From the NCBI RefSeq assembly GCF_003260095.1, contig NZ_PTPX01000010.1, forward strand, positions 1-64,000: a stretch of 64,000 nt of DNA, given 5' to 3'. Within the stretch, counting starts at the first letter, position 1. Each line of letters starts with the position of its first letter. Made by a program: the position numbers and the translations under genes. This DNA comes from Glaesserella australis. GTDB lineage: Bacteria; Pseudomonadota; Gammaproteobacteria; Enterobacterales; Pasteurellaceae. Under the pieces are notes generated by a model that saw nothing but the letters and a program-made list of their open reading frames with translations, ran no database searches and was not told where the DNA came from. Shown here piece after piece: positions 9,309 to 18,477 of this stretch.

Positions 9309-11696
9309 ATGAAATTCAACGAAAGTTGGTTGCGTGAGTGGGTTAATCCAGCGATTACCACCGAACAATTATGCGACCAAATTACAATGTTAGGTTTAGA
9401 AGTCGATAGCGTAGAAGCCGTAGCAGGTGAGTTTAACGGTGTGGTGATCGGCGAAGTGGTCGAGTGTGCGCAACACCCAGATGCCGATAAATTGCGTGTG
9501 ACCAAAGTCAATGTGGGCGGTGAACGCTTGTTAGATATTGTTTGTGGTGCACCAAACTGCCGTCAAGGGTTGAAAGTGGCTTGTGCGACAGAAGGGGCGG
9601 TATTACCGGGCGATTTCAAAATCAAGAAAACCAAATTGCGTGGTCAGCCGTCAGAGGGAATGCTTTGCTCATTCTCTGAATTAGGCATTAAGGAAGATCA
9701 CAGCGGTATTATCGAATTACCTGCCGATGCCCCTGTTGGTGTGGATTTCCGTGACTATTTGCAATTAAACGACAAAGCGATTGAAATCAGCTTGACCCCA
9801 AACCGTGCGGACTGCTTAAGCATTGCAGGGATCGCTCGTGAAGTGGGTGTGGTTAATCAATTAGCAGTAAATGAGCCTGCTATTCAAGCGGTTCCTGCGA
9901 CTATTGCAGATAAAGTAGCTATCGAATTACAAGCTCCTGAAGCTTGCCCACGTTATTTAGGACGTGTGGTGCGTAATGTGAACGTAAAAGCCCAATCGCC
10001 GTTGTGGTTACAAGAAAAATTACGCCGTTGTGGTATTCGTTCAATCGATCCGATTGTCGATATTACTAACTTGAGCTTACTTGAATTAGGGCAACCGATG
10101 CACGCTTTTGATGCGGCGAAAATTAATGGTGCTATTCAAGTGCGTATGGCAAAAGAGGGAGAAGAGCTAGTTTTACTTGACGGAACCACCGCTAAACTTC
10201 AACCAAATACTTTGCTAATTGCAGACCAAAACGGACCGCTTGCAATGGCAGGTATCTTCGGTGGTGAAGCCAGTGGCGTAAGTGCAGAGACCAAAGATGT
10301 GGTGTTAGAAGCGGCATTTTTCGCACCGCTTGCAATCACAGGCAGAGCAAGACAGTACGGCTTGCACACTGACGCATCACACCGTTTCGAGCGTGGGGTT
10401 GATCCTGAATTAACACGCAAAGCAATGGAGCGTGCAACAGCGTTATTGCTTGAAATTTGTGGCGGTGAAGCAGGCGAAATTGTCGAAGCGGTTAGCCCTG
10501 AATTTTTACCAAAATCAAAACAAGTGGTTTTACGCCGTGCGAAATTAGATAGCTTACTCGGACATCATATCGACACCGACACAGTTACCGATATTTTTGT
10601 TCGCTTAGGCTTAAACCCAAGCTATGCAAATGACAGCTGGACAGTGCAGTCACCAAGTTGGCGTTTTGATATTGAGATCGAAGAAGATCTCGTTGAAGAA
10701 GTGGCTCGTATTTACGGCTATAACAGTATTCCAAACAATGCACCCCTTGCTCATTTACAGATGAAAGGCTTCCCTGAAAAAATTCTTGAAGCATTGCGTG
10801 TGAGAACGGCGTTAGTGGATAGCGATTATCAAGAAGTGATTACTTATAGCTTCGTTGATCCAAAAGTGCAAGAATTGCTCCACCCAAATCAAGAAGCCTT
10901 AATTCTGCCAAACCCAATTTCTAGCGAAATGTCGGCAATGCGTGTTTCATTGCTTACGGGCTTGTTGGAAACTGTGGCTTATAACCAAAATCGTCAGCAA
11001 AGCCGTGTGCGTATCTTTGAAAGTGGTTTACGCTTTATTCCAGATGCCAACGCTGAAAATGGCGTGCGTCAAGAATTGGTACTTGGTGCGGTGATTGTGG
11101 GTGACAAACGTCCGACCCATTGGGAGCATAAAGCAGAAAATGTCGATTTCTTTGATCTAAAAGGGGATTTAGAGCGTGTTTTATCACTAACAAATGCTGG
11201 CAATCGTTTGCGTTTTGTAGCAAAATCATATCCTGCTTTCCACCCAGGTCAATCGGCGGCAATTTTAATTGATGATCAAGAGATTGGCGTTATCGGAACG
11301 GTTCACCCGAAAATTGTCCAAAAATTGGGTTTATCTGGCAAACCAGTTGCTTTTGAGTTGCTATGGTCTGCTATTGCAGAACGCCAAGTACCAAGTTCAA
11401 AAGAGATTTCACGTTTCCCTGCAAACAAACGTGATATTGCTGTGGTGGTGGATAGCAATGTTCCTGCGGGTGATGTACTTGATACAGCAAGACAAGCAGG
11501 CGGATCTAAGCTTGTTTCTGTCAATTTATTTGACGTTTACCAAGGCAGCAATTTAGCCGAAGGTAAGAAAAGTTTAGCGATCAGCTTAACCATTCAAGAT
11601 ACAGAAAAAACCCTTGAAGAAGAAGAGATTAGTTCGGTAATGCAAGCAGTGCTTGATGCTCTTGCACAACGTTTTAATGCTTATCTAAGAGATTAG
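9309..11696 (+). CDS. pheT: Phenylalanine--tRNA ligase beta subunit
   Basis: Beta subunit, which carries the editing site and anticodon-stem contacts of phenylalanyl-tRNA synthetase. Order of domains: N-terminal B1 and EMAP-like tRNA-binding domain (about 40-150, [15 protein letters not shown]), B3/B4 editing domain (about 210-370), B5 domain (400-475), a catalytic-like core, and the C-terminal ferredoxin-like anticodon-binding domain (about 700-795, [15 protein letters not shown]). 795 residues, as in other gamma-proteobacteria. No terminator separates it from ihfA, 15 bases downstream. Confidence 0.98.
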   Translation: MKFNESWLREWVNPAITTEQLCDQITMLGLEVDSVEAVAGEFNGVVIGEVVECAQHPDADKLRVTKVNVGGERLLDIVCGAPNCRQGLKVACATEGAVLPGDFKIKKTKLRGQPSEGMLCSFSELGIKEDHSGIIELPADAPVGVDFRDYLQLNDKAIEISLTPNRADCLSIAGIAREVGVVNQLAVNEPAIQAVPATIADKVAIELQAPEACPRYLGRVVRNVNVKAQSPLWLQEKLRRCGIRSIDPIVDITNLSLLELGQPMHAFDAAKINGAIQVRMAKEGEELVLLDGTTAKLQPNTLLIADQNGPLAMAGIFGGEASGVSAETKDVVLEAAFFAPLAITGRARQYGLHTDASHRFERGVDPELTRKAMERATALLLEICGGEAGEIVEAVSPEFLPKSKQVVLRRAKLDSLLGHHIDTDTVTDIFVRLGLNPSYANDSWTVQSPSWRFDIEIEEDLVEEVARIYGYNSIPNNAPLAHLQMKGFPEKILEALRVRTALVDSDYQEVITYSFVDPKVQELLHPNQEALILPNPISSEMSAMRVSLLTGLLETVAYNQNRQQSRVRIFESGLRFIPDANAENGVRQELVLGAVIVGDKRPTHWEHKAENVDFFDLKGDLERVLSLTNAGNRLRFVAKSYPAFHPGQSAAILIDDQEIGVIGTVHPKIVQKLGLSGKPVAFELLWSAIAERQVPSSKEISRFPANKRDIAVVVDSNVPAGDVLDTARQAGGSKLVSVNLFDVYQGSNLAEGKKSLAISLTIQDTEKTLEEEEISSVMQAVLDALAQRFNAYLRD

Positions 11697-11711
11697 ATTT
11701 AAGGATAAATT

Positions 11712-12008
11712 ATGGCACTTACCAAAATTGAAATCGCAGAAAACCTAGTTGAAAAATTAGGTTTGGATAAACGTGTTGCAAAACAATTTGTTGAGGACTT
11801 TTTTGAAGAAGTTCGCCTTTCACTTGAAAGAGGCGAGGAAGTAAAATTATCAGGCTTTGGTAATTTTACCGTTCGAGATAAAAAAGCACGACCAGGTCGA
11901 AATCCAAAAACAGGTGAAGATGTTGCTGTTTCTGCTCGTCGAGTCGTTGTCTTTAAACCGGGACAAAAATTGCGAGAGCGTGTCGAAAATGCGAAGGTAA
12001 AAGCCTAA
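11712..12008 (+). CDS. ihfA: Integration host factor alpha subunit
   Basis: DNA-bending nucleoid protein, partner of IhfB. The 98 residues follow the HU/IHF fold, with the beta-arm signature [22 protein letters not shown] and the N-terminal [15 protein letters not shown]. Cotranscription after pheT is the classic gamma-proteobacterial arrangement. A perfect terminator follows 6 bases after the stop codon. Confidence 0.98.
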   Translation: MALTKIEIAENLVEKLGLDKRVAKQFVEDFFEEVRLSLERGEEVKLSGFGNFTVRDKKARPGRNPKTGEDVAVSARRVVVFKPGQKLRERVENAKVKA

Positions 12009-12013
12009 TATTG

Positions 12014-12048
12014 AATCTTCTGTCATGTTAGTGACAGAAGATTTTTTT
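12014..12048 (+). terminator. Terminator after ihfA
   Basis: Perfect 12-bp stem (AATCTTCTGTCA and complement) with a 6-nt loop and T-tract. The last bases overlap the ribosome site of the next gene, so some read-through into it is possible. Confidence 0.85.
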
Positions 12049-12061
12049 AGAGGATTAGAAA

Positions 12062-12595
12062 ATGTTTTATATAAAACAAAGCAAGAAACTCTTTTTTTGT
12101 TCACTTATTACGACGGCATTGCTATTAACTGCATGTAGTGGTTCTCAAGATACAAGATCCCAATCATCTAAATCTTCGGCATCGAAAATTTACAGGACAA
12201 GTAAGGGAAGCATCAATGATCCTATTTTTGTGATTAGTAGTTTAAGTGAGCACCAAAGAGAATGGAAAGGCACACGCTATAGGCTTGGTGGAACTAGTCG
12301 AAGTGGAGTGGATTGTTCTGGGTTTATGCAAATTACCTTCCGTGATTTATTTGGAATTGATTTGCCAAGAACAACAACTGAACAAGCCCAAGAAGGAACT
12401 CGTGTATCTAAAAATGATATACAAACTGGCGATTTAGTCTTCTTCAAAACGGGTCGTGGACCAAATGGAAAACATGTTGGTGTATATGTAAAGAACGGTC
12501 AATTTTTACATGCTTCAACAAAAGGAGGTGTAATTTATTCAGATATGGACTCACCTTATTGGTCAAAAACCTTTTGGCAGGCTCGTCGTTTGTAG
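12062..12595 (+). CDS. NlpC/P60 family lipoprotein, peptidoglycan endopeptidase
   Basis: Outer-membrane lipoprotein predicted to cut murein peptide cross-links or stem peptides, related to MepS/Spr and NlpC. Lipobox LLTAC with Cys25 as the lipid attachment. The NlpC/P60 domain (about 62-177) has the catalytic Cys85 in GVDCSGFMQ, His in GKHVGVYV and a third polar residue in QFLHAST, so the triad is intact. A serine-rich linker (28-48) follows the lipobox. The start has AGAGGA upstream. 177 residues. It immediately follows ihfA, as I recall for nlpC in some enterics. Confidence 0.9.
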   Translation: MFYIKQSKKLFFCSLITTALLLTACSGSQDTRSQSSKSSASKIYRTSKGSINDPIFVISSLSEHQREWKGTRYRLGGTSRSGVDCSGFMQITFRDLFGIDLPRTTTEQAQEGTRVSKNDIQTGDLVFFKTGRGPNGKHVGVYVKNGQFLHASTKGGVIYSDMDSPYWSKTFWQARRL

Positions 12596-12601
12596 TAAAA
12601 A

Positions 12602-12617
12602 CATGAGGTAGATCACA
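12602..12617. promoter_or_regulatory. Predicted CRP site ahead of the candidate small RNA
   Basis: CATGA-GGTAGA-TCACA with A-rich flanks matches the CRP consensus well: the right half is perfect and the left half has three of five. Its centre (12609.5) lies about 70.5 bases before the predicted start at 12680, a usual class I position. Confidence 0.5.
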
Positions 12618-12643
12618 AAAATAAGATTTTTATTTAAAAATAT

Positions 12644-12672
12644 TTGAAAAATTTACTAACTTGACGTAATCT
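12644..12672 (+). promoter_or_regulatory. Predicted promoter of the candidate small RNA
   Basis: TTGAAA at 12644-12649, 17-base spacer, TAATCT at 12667-12672. It lies downstream of the nlpC-type gene and upstream of no open reading frame on this strand. Confidence 0.5.
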
Positions 12673-12679
12673 ACACATC

Positions 12680-12758
12680 ACCAACAACAAGTGTTGTGTC
12701 CAACAACCAAATTCATAAATTTGCTTTCCGAGTAGCCCCTTAGTTAGGGGCTTTTTTT
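12680..12758 (+). ncRNA. Candidate small RNA, about 80 nt
   Basis: Non-coding stretch bounded by a predicted promoter and a strong terminator. Predicted parts are a CA-rich 5' segment, a short hairpin (ACAACA/TGTTGT), a second CA-rich loop, an AAATT/AATTT hairpin and the terminator stem with an eight-T tail suited to Hfq binding. The upstream CRP site suggests control by cAMP. I do not recognise it as CyaR, Spot 42 or GcvB. It could instead be only the 3' end of the nlpC-type mRNA. Confidence 0.4.
12733..12758 (+). terminator. Terminator of the small RNA / nlpC-type transcript
   Basis: Seven-bp GC-rich stem (AGCCCCT / AGGGGCT), 5-nt loop and eight T residues. Confidence 0.85.
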
Positions 12759-12771
12759 TGTATAAAGTTGC

Positions 12772-13371
12772 TTATTGGGGGGCTTTGCGTGATTTTTTCC
12801 ATTTCCAAAAAACAATCAAGCCACCAATCAATAGTATAACCCAAATTGCCATTTGCCCTTTCTGGATTTGATTATGTAACCAATCTAAGTTTTTTGCACC
12901 AAAATCCCCTAGATAGACCCAAATAGGCACTGAAATAATTGCCGCACAAAAATCGACTAATACAAAACGAGTAAATGTCACTCGTTGTGTAATCCCTGAA
13001 ACTAAATAAACAACAGCACGTAAACCAGGGAGAAAACGTGCCACAAAAAGCAATTTCCAACCTTGTGTTTCAAAGCGTTCTTGGACGGTTTGAAAACGAT
13101 CAGGTGTTGCAATTCGACGAATAAGTGGAAATTGTAAGATCTTCTCTCCATAAATTCGTCCTAGCCAATACATGGTGCTATCGCCAACTAAAACACCTAG
13201 CATACTAACCACAAGCATCCAATGCACATTGGTGTAGCCAAGTCCTGAAATAACGCCACCAGAGACTAACGTGATATCTTCCGGAATCGGTAGACCAAAA
13301 CCACAAGCGAGCAATACTAAAAAGACAGCCCAATAGCCATAACTACTAAAAAATTCAATTAATAACTCCAT
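12772..13371 (-). CDS. DedA family membrane protein
   Basis: Inner-membrane protein of the DedA (SNARE-associated/VTT) family, some members of which flip undecaprenyl phosphate or phospholipids. Family signatures are GFGLPIPEDITLVSGG (residues 24-39), GDSTMYWLGR and the conserved FVARFLPGLRAVVYLVSG (about 110-127). Four to five hydrophobic segments and a basic C-terminal tail (KWKKSRKAPQ). 199 residues, typical. It lies 9 bases after purR on the same strand and may be cotranscribed. The exact substrate cannot be read from sequence. Confidence 0.88.
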   Translation of the reverse strand: MELLIEFFSSYGYWAVFLVLLACGFGLPIPEDITLVSGGVISGLGYTNVHWMLVVSMLGVLVGDSTMYWLGRIYGEKILQFPLIRRIATPDRFQTVQERFETQGWKLLFVARFLPGLRAVVYLVSGITQRVTFTRFVLVDFCAAIISVPIWVYLGDFGAKNLDWLHNQIQKGQMAIWVILLIGGLIVFWKWKKSRKAPQ

Positions 13372-13380
13372 TTATTCTCC

Positions 13381-14394
13381 TTATTTCTGGTTGAGATTAC
13401 GGACAGAGCTACGAATAACAAGTTCAGGATAAAACTCTAATACTTTTGGGGCGTGATTTTTTTCTTCACTTTGGATTCGTTCTAGTAAAACATCAATAGC
13501 CATTTGTCCCAATCTCGTTTTTGATTGGTGAACTGTCGTAAGTGGTGGAGCGTAGAAACGAGAACTATGGATATTGTCATATCCAATCACAGAGATATCT
13601 TGTGGCACAGAAAGCCCTTTTTCAGTAATCGCAGAAATAGTTCCAAGTGCCATTGCATCACAGCCACAGATGACCGCTGTAGGTAACTTATCTTGTTTTA
13701 ATAAGTTATTCATACATTCGTAGCCACCTTCTGGCTGAAAATCAGTTTCAAAGATCCACTCTTTACGAATTAAAAGACCTGCTTCAGTCATCGCTTTTAC
13801 GAAACCTTCATAACGTGCTTTCGCTGTCGTTTTATAGAGATAGCCGGCAATAATAGCAATATCACGGTGACCATTTTCAATTAAATGGCGTGTCGCCATA
13901 TAACCACCATCAAAGCTATGGTCTAAAATACGATCGCTTTTATTATCGTTTGGACCCCAATCCATAACTACCATCGGTACATTCGTTCCATTGAATAGCG
14001 CTAATGAGTTCTCAGTATATTCAGAACACATGACTAAAATACCATCTACACGCTTTTTAATTAACATATCCAAATGGTTTTGTACTTTCTCTGATTCATT
14101 TTGTGTATTACATAAAAAAAGAGAATAACCTTGGCGATAGCAGTACTCTTCAACAGCTTGGACTATTTCTGCAAAATAGGGGGCTTCACTAGTCGTAATA
14201 ATCATTCCAATAGATTTAGTCGTATTGATTTTTAAACTACGAGCCACTGCACTTGGAGAGTAATTTAATTCAGAAACGGCATCCCAAACCGCTTTTGTAG
14301 TATCTTCTGCGACAAAACGTGTTTTATTTATTACATGAGAAACGGTTGTCGTAGAAACACCAGCTAATTTGGCAACATCTTTAATCGTAGCCAT
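13381..14394 (-). CDS. purR: Purine repressor PurR
   Basis: LacI-family repressor of purine biosynthesis that binds DNA with hypoxanthine or guanine as corepressor. The N-terminal helix-turn-helix and hinge ([27 protein letters not shown], then [11 protein letters not shown]) are almost identical to E. coli PurR. The ligand domain keeps [19 protein letters not shown] and SVIGYDNI. 337 residues, close to E. coli. A PurR-type operator lies ahead of glyA in this window (19757-19772). Divergent from ynhF, as in E. coli, where ynhF also neighbours purR. Confidence 0.95.
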   Translation of the reverse strand: MATIKDVAKLAGVSTTTVSHVINKTRFVAEDTTKAVWDAVSELNYSPSAVARSLKINTTKSIGMIITTSEAPYFAEIVQAVEEYCYRQGYSLFLCNTQNESEKVQNHLDMLIKKRVDGILVMCSEYTENSLALFNGTNVPMVVMDWGPNDNKSDRILDHSFDGGYMATRHLIENGHRDIAIIAGYLYKTTAKARYEGFVKAMTEAGLLIRKEWIFETDFQPEGGYECMNNLLKQDKLPTAVICGCDAMALGTISAITEKGLSVPQDISVIGYDNIHSSRFYAPPLTTVHQSKTRLGQMAIDVLLERIQSEEKNHAPKVLEFYPELVIRSSVRNLNQK

Positions 14395-14530
14395 ATCTAT
14401 TCCTCGTCTAAAAAAATTGCCCCATTATAACGAAAAATTTGCAAATTTCTTAAATAAAATAACCGCTTGCATTGCTTTTTTAGCAAATAGTTTTAGAATG
14501 CAAGGGAATTTTATTTTTAAGGAGTAGAAA

Positions 14531-14611
14531 ATGGGTACATTAGGTTATGCGTTATTAACCGTTGCAGGTGCGTTAGGAATGATTGTGTTGTTTGGTATCA
14601 ACATTTTCTAA
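14531..14611 (+). CDS. ynhF: Small membrane protein, YnhF family
   Basis: A 26-codon gene, ATG to TAA, whose product is one hydrophobic helix (MGTLGYALLTVAGALG then MIVLFGINIF). AAGGAGTAGA directly upstream is an excellent ribosome site, and a strong terminator begins 16 bases after the stop. The length, single helix and LxTxxxxLGxIVxxG pattern fit the small inner-membrane protein YnhF of E. coli, which also sits beside purR. The molecular function is unknown. The synteny plus expression signals make it a real gene despite its size. Confidence 0.75.
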   Translation: MGTLGYALLTVAGALGMIVLFGINIF

Positions 14612-14626
14612 TGAAATGAACCGTTT

Positions 14627-14665
14627 AAATGGTGAGTTAGGAAACTGGCTCACCATTTTTGTTTT
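14627..14665 (+). terminator. Terminator after ynhF
   Basis: Fourteen-pair stem (AAATGGTGAG..CTCACCATTT plus an inner TTAG/CTGG section) closed by a GAAA tetraloop, then TTGTTTT. Confidence 0.8.
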
Positions 14666-14686
14666 ACACTGCCAATGGGAGCAACA

Positions 14687-16690
14687 ATGTCAAAACTCAC
14701 CTTTGCTGAATTAAGTTTCAATAACTCAAACACGCCCGTGTCTGAGCGGTTTGACGACATCTATTTTTCAACGCAAGACGGGCTTGCAGAAAGTCATTAT
14801 GTGTTTCAAGAGGGTAATCAGCTGTGGGAAAAGTGGCAACAGCATCGTCAGCCATTTTTTGTGATTGCTGAAACTGGCTTTGGCACGGGGTTGAATTTTT
14901 TTGCTGTAGCCGAGCGATTTAACGCCTTTTTGAGCGAATTTCCCAATGCCCCATTAAAACGCCTTTATTTTATTTCCTTTGAAAAATTCCCGTTACGTTC
15001 CACACAATTAGCGGATATTCATCGATCTTACCCACAATTTGCAGAATTTTCGGCGAAATTGACAGCTTGTTGGCAACCCCGTCAAGTTGGTTGTCAGCGT
15101 TACCATTTTGAGCAAGTCTATCTTGATATTTGGTTTGGCGACTTGCACCAAAATCTGCCACAGCTCAGCGATCACTACAATAACAGTGTCGATTGTTGGT
15201 TTTTAGACGGCTTTTCGCCCGACAAAAACCCTGAAATGTGGAATGAAAAACTTTATCAGCAAATGTTCCGCTTAACCAAAGCGGGCGGATCTTTTGCGAC
15301 TTTTACCGCATCAAGCAATGTTCGGCGTGGCTTGCAAGCGGTGGGATTTGAGGTAAAAAAACGCAAAGGCTTTGGCAAAAAGCGTGAAATGTTGTGGGGC
15401 GAAAAGCCTGTGGCTCAAAATGAAAATGTGTTGGCTTATCCTTATTTTTATCAACAAAATCAAACGTCTAGCGATGATGTTGCGATTGTCGGTGGCGGAA
15501 TTGCAAGCCTTGCCGTTGCCTTGTCGCTGTTAGAGCGTGGCAAAAAAGTTACCCTATATTGCAAAGATGAACAACTGGCGAAAAATGCGTCAGGTAATTT
15601 GCAAGGGGCGATTTATCCGCAGTTGAGCGATGATGATGAACGCAACGTCCGCTTTTATGTGCATAGTTTCGATTACGCCTTGCAACGCTTCAAACAGCTG
15701 GCTCAAGCGGTCAAATTTGAACATCAATTTTCAGGGGTTGCCCTGTATGCTTACAATGAAAAAAACGCTCAAAAATTACAAAAAATGGCAGAGCAGGGCT
15801 GGGACAGCGAACTTTATCAACTTTGTTCGGCGGAGAGCTTGAGCGAAAAAATCGGTTTGCCCGTGCAAAATGGCGGAGCCTTTATCGCACAAGGGGGCTG
15901 GCTTTCCCCCGTGCAGTTTGTGCAAAGGGCGTTTGCGTGGTTGGCGGAACGTGGCTTGAAGATTGTGCTTAATCACAAGGTCGAAAATCCTGAATGGCGA
16001 GCAGGGCAGTGGCATTGGCAATATCAAGGGCAAAGCTTTTCTCACCAAACGTTGATTTTGGCAAATGGGCATTTGCTGACCGAATTTAGCCAAACCCATG
16101 GCATTCCCCTTTATCCTGTGCGTGGGCAGGTGAGCCAAGTGCCGACCAATCAAGCGTTAGCCAAGTTGAAATGCGTCGTCTGTTATGATGGCTACATCAC
16201 GCCAATGTCGGCTCAACAAACCCATTGCATTGGGGCAAGCCATTTTCGAGACAATGCCGATGAAACCTTCAGTTTGGCTGAACACGAGCAAAATATCGCA
16301 AAACTTCAGCAAAATCTGACCGCTTGCGATTGGACGCAAGGGATTGATTTTTCAGCAAATTTAGCCAAAGTCGGTATTCGCTCTGCTTTTCGAGATCGAG
16401 TGCCAATGGTGGGGGCTGTGCCTGATTTTGGGGCACAAAAAGCCGATTATGCCAATCTTTACAACCAACTTCGCCGTAAAGAAAAGGTGACTCAAGCCCG
16501 TTGCTACCCAAATTTGTACACTGTCGCAGGTTTAGGCTCAAGAGGCTTAACCACCGCCTTTTTACTCGGTGAAGTGCTAGCTTGCCAACTATGTGGCGAA
16601 CCGCAGCCCTTAAGCCAAGATATTTTGCATGCCCTTAGTACCAATCGAAGCTGGGTACGGAATTTGTTGAAAGGGCGACAAGTAGCATAA
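14687..16690 (+). CDS. mnmC: Bifunctional tRNA-modifying enzyme MnmC
   Basis: Performs the last steps of mnm5s2U34 formation in tRNA wobble position. The N-terminal half (1-240) is a SAM-dependent methyltransferase (ETGFGTGLNFF, and WFLDGFSPDKNPEMW). The C-terminal half (from about 265) is an FAD-dependent oxidoreductase with the dinucleotide motif VAIVGGGIASLAVALSLLERG. Start set at ATG 14687, with GGAG 5-8 nt upstream; another in-frame ATG at 14675 would overlap that site. 667 residues, full length, both active halves present. Confidence 0.96.
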   Translation: MSKLTFAELSFNNSNTPVSERFDDIYFSTQDGLAESHYVFQEGNQLWEKWQQHRQPFFVIAETGFGTGLNFFAVAERFNAFLSEFPNAPLKRLYFISFEKFPLRSTQLADIHRSYPQFAEFSAKLTACWQPRQVGCQRYHFEQVYLDIWFGDLHQNLPQLSDHYNNSVDCWFLDGFSPDKNPEMWNEKLYQQMFRLTKAGGSFATFTASSNVRRGLQAVGFEVKKRKGFGKKREMLWGEKPVAQNENVLAYPYFYQQNQTSSDDVAIVGGGIASLAVALSLLERGKKVTLYCKDEQLAKNASGNLQGAIYPQLSDDDERNVRFYVHSFDYALQRFKQLAQAVKFEHQFSGVALYAYNEKNAQKLQKMAEQGWDSELYQLCSAESLSEKIGLPVQNGGAFIAQGGWLSPVQFVQRAFAWLAERGLKIVLNHKVENPEWRAGQWHWQYQGQSFSHQTLILANGHLLTEFSQTHGIPLYPVRGQVSQVPTNQALAKLKCVVCYDGYITPMSAQQTHCIGASHFRDNADETFSLAEHEQNIAKLQQNLTACDWTQGIDFSANLAKVGIRSAFRDRVPMVGAVPDFGAQKADYANLYNQLRRKEKVTQARCYPNLYTVAGLGSRGLTTAFLLGEVLACQLCGEPQPLSQDILHALSTNRSWVRNLLKGRQVA

Positions 16691-16715
16691 AAAAATCCCC
16701 GCATTTGCGGGGATT
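16690..16715 (-). terminator. Terminator of mltA
   Basis: Nine-bp stem (AATCCCCGC / GCGGGGATT) with a 4-nt loop. The T-run is on the minus strand, so it mainly ends mltA; mnmC converges on it. Confidence 0.85.
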
Positions 16716-16721
16716 AACATT

Positions 16722-17825
16722 TTAATTTAGTACCCAAACACGTCCATAATGTTTCATATGTCCAGCTTGGTGACCTGCTTTATCGCCTATACCTTGATAG
16801 AGATCGAAGTGCTGTCCTTTTACCGCACCACCAACATCAAGAGCCACCATTAAACGTAATTCGTGTCGACCAGTCCAGTTACCGTTATGGTCAATTAATG
16901 GCATTTCAACCAATAATACACTACCGGTTGGAACAATGCGTTTATCCGAAGCAACAGATGCTAATGCTACTAAAGGCACGCCAGCAGATCCTTTTACATT
17001 GAGAGTTGGGTCGTGTTTAAAATAAACGAATGAACGATTACGTTCAAGAAGAGCCTGTAAGCGGTGTGGATTTCTTGCCCCCCATTCACGAATGGCTTGT
17101 ATAGACATTTTTTCTTTAGAAATCTCGCCATCTTCGACTAATAAACGTCCAATGCTCGTATAGCTATAACCATTTTTATCGCCATAAGCAAAATGGCGTA
17201 AGTTACCTCCACCGATATCTACAAAGCCACTACCTTGAACTTCCATTAAAAAGTTTTCAAGCATAGAGTTGGTATAAGCAAGTTCTAAACCTTGACCTGC
17301 AAGGGCCCCATTATAAATTTCAGCACGGTCAAATTTTTTATTGCCATAGGGGATAGCATAAAGTGGATGACGAAATTCGCCTTGTGGCGTCATTCGAGCT
17401 TGAATGACAGGGATATAGTAACCTGTCATTAATACGTTTTGGTAGCCATCTTCACCACGCATTTGACGAGCATTGATACCATAGCGTGCGAGATCGTTAA
17501 TATTTCCGCCGTTAGCTAACCAAGAAGAAAGTTTTCCATAGGTTCCTGCGTAGCGATTCATTAAACTATTGGAATAGGCTCTTACATTTGAAACTTGTTG
17601 TAAGAAATCACGTTGGTTAACAATTTTTCCACTCGCTGCCACACGAGAAGTTGCAATAAATTGTGTATTATAAGGGATGAATTGACGATTTTTGAAAACG
17701 GCACCTAGTTTGGCTGTTTCTGGATTATAACCTGTGGTGGTTTTCTTTGTGGTCGTTGAGCAACTTGCAACAAGTACGGCAATACCTGTTAGTAGGGCAA
17801 TTTTTTTATAGGCTTTCCAAGACAT
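16722..17825 (-). CDS. mltA: Membrane-bound lytic murein transglycosylase A
   Basis: Lipoprotein of the outer membrane that cleaves peptidoglycan glycan strands to 1,6-anhydro products. Lipobox LVASC with Cys22. The MltA domain has MTGYYIPVIQARM and QGSGFVDIGGG. The C-terminal 3D domain has MVALDVGGAVKGQHFDLYQGIGDKAGHQAGHM, which holds the catalytic aspartate region. 367 residues, near the E. coli length. Stands alone between a terminator and the tRNA-fMet gene. Confidence 0.95.
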   Translation of the reverse strand: MSWKAYKKIALLTGIAVLVASCSTTTKKTTTGYNPETAKLGAVFKNRQFIPYNTQFIATSRVAASGKIVNQRDFLQQVSNVRAYSNSLMNRYAGTYGKLSSWLANGGNINDLARYGINARQMRGEDGYQNVLMTGYYIPVIQARMTPQGEFRHPLYAIPYGNKKFDRAEIYNGALAGQGLELAYTNSMLENFLMEVQGSGFVDIGGGNLRHFAYGDKNGYSYTSIGRLLVEDGEISKEKMSIQAIREWGARNPHRLQALLERNRSFVYFKHDPTLNVKGSAGVPLVALASVASDKRIVPTGSVLLVEMPLIDHNGNWTGRHELRLMVALDVGGAVKGQHFDLYQGIGDKAGHQAGHMKHYGRVWVLN

Positions 17826-18005
17826 AGAGAATATTCCTGTGAGATTAGAAGGACGTAGTTAATAAATTCCAAAAGGGTATAGATTACCAAAAAAACGAGA
17901 CTAACGATAGTATAATATATGGCTTGTGAGATGGCATTATTCGTATTTTTTATATGCTTTTTGAGTGTTATTACAGCAAATAAATAACTAAAGTGAATTT
18001 AAAGA

Positions 18006-18033
18006 TTGCTTTTATTTCTCAGAACTGTATTAT
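18006..18033 (+). promoter_or_regulatory. Predicted promoter of tRNA-fMet
   Basis: TTGCTT at 18006-18011, 16-base spacer, TATTAT at 18028-18033, followed by a GC-containing discriminator just before the tRNA. Confidence 0.5.
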
Positions 18034-18046
18034 GTCCGCATTCAGA

Positions 18047-18123
<77 letters not shown>

Positions 18124-18142
18124 GTTTTTCCTTTCAGATATC

Positions 18143-18421
18143 CTAATAAGTCTTTATATACCAATATAAAATAGGTAATCCAACTACCCACAATAATGTT
18201 GATACAATGACACTGAGATGAAATTGCCAATGTTTTGTTTTATGGCGAGCATATTTCATCACAAGATAAGTCCCCATGAATCCACCACAAAAACAGAGAA
18301 AAAGTAGATTAGATTCAGGCTCTCTCCATGCCTTTTGAATGGCTTTTTGCTTATCCTGATACATCAAATAAGCACTCAATAAATTAATCAAAACAAGATA
18401 AATTAAAATATAAATTAGCAT
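18143..18421 (-). CDS. DUF1294 small membrane protein
   Basis: A 92-residue inner-membrane protein of the DUF1294 family, function unknown. Three hydrophobic segments are visible. Between the first two lies the family-typical loop MYQDKQKAIQKAWREPESNLL followed by FCGGFMGTYLVMKYARHKTKH. It lies downstream of glyA in the same direction, but the glyA terminator intervenes. Confidence 0.8.
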   Translation of the reverse strand: MLIYILIYLVLINLLSAYLMYQDKQKAIQKAWREPESNLLFLCFCGGFMGTYLVMKYARHKTKHWQFHLSVIVSTLLWVVGLPILYWYIKTY

Positions 18422-18435
18422 AAAATTTCAAAATA

Positions 18436-18457
18436 AAACCCCGATAATTCGGGGTTT
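18436..18457 (-). terminator. Terminator of glyA
   Basis: Nine-bp stem (AAACCCCGA / TCGGGGTTT), 4-nt loop, T-rich tail on the minus strand (TTTTATTTTG). Confidence 0.8.
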
Positions 18458-18477
18458 GAATTTAATGTACAGAAAGC

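Noticed and set aside
14426..14445. PurR operator in the purR/ynhF divergent region
   Set aside because: ACGAAAAATTTGCAAA matches the consensus at roughly half of the positions and lacks the central CG.
15776..16153. 125-codon antisense reading frame within mnmC
   Set aside because: A shadow of the FAD-domain coding sequence; no start signals and no known family.
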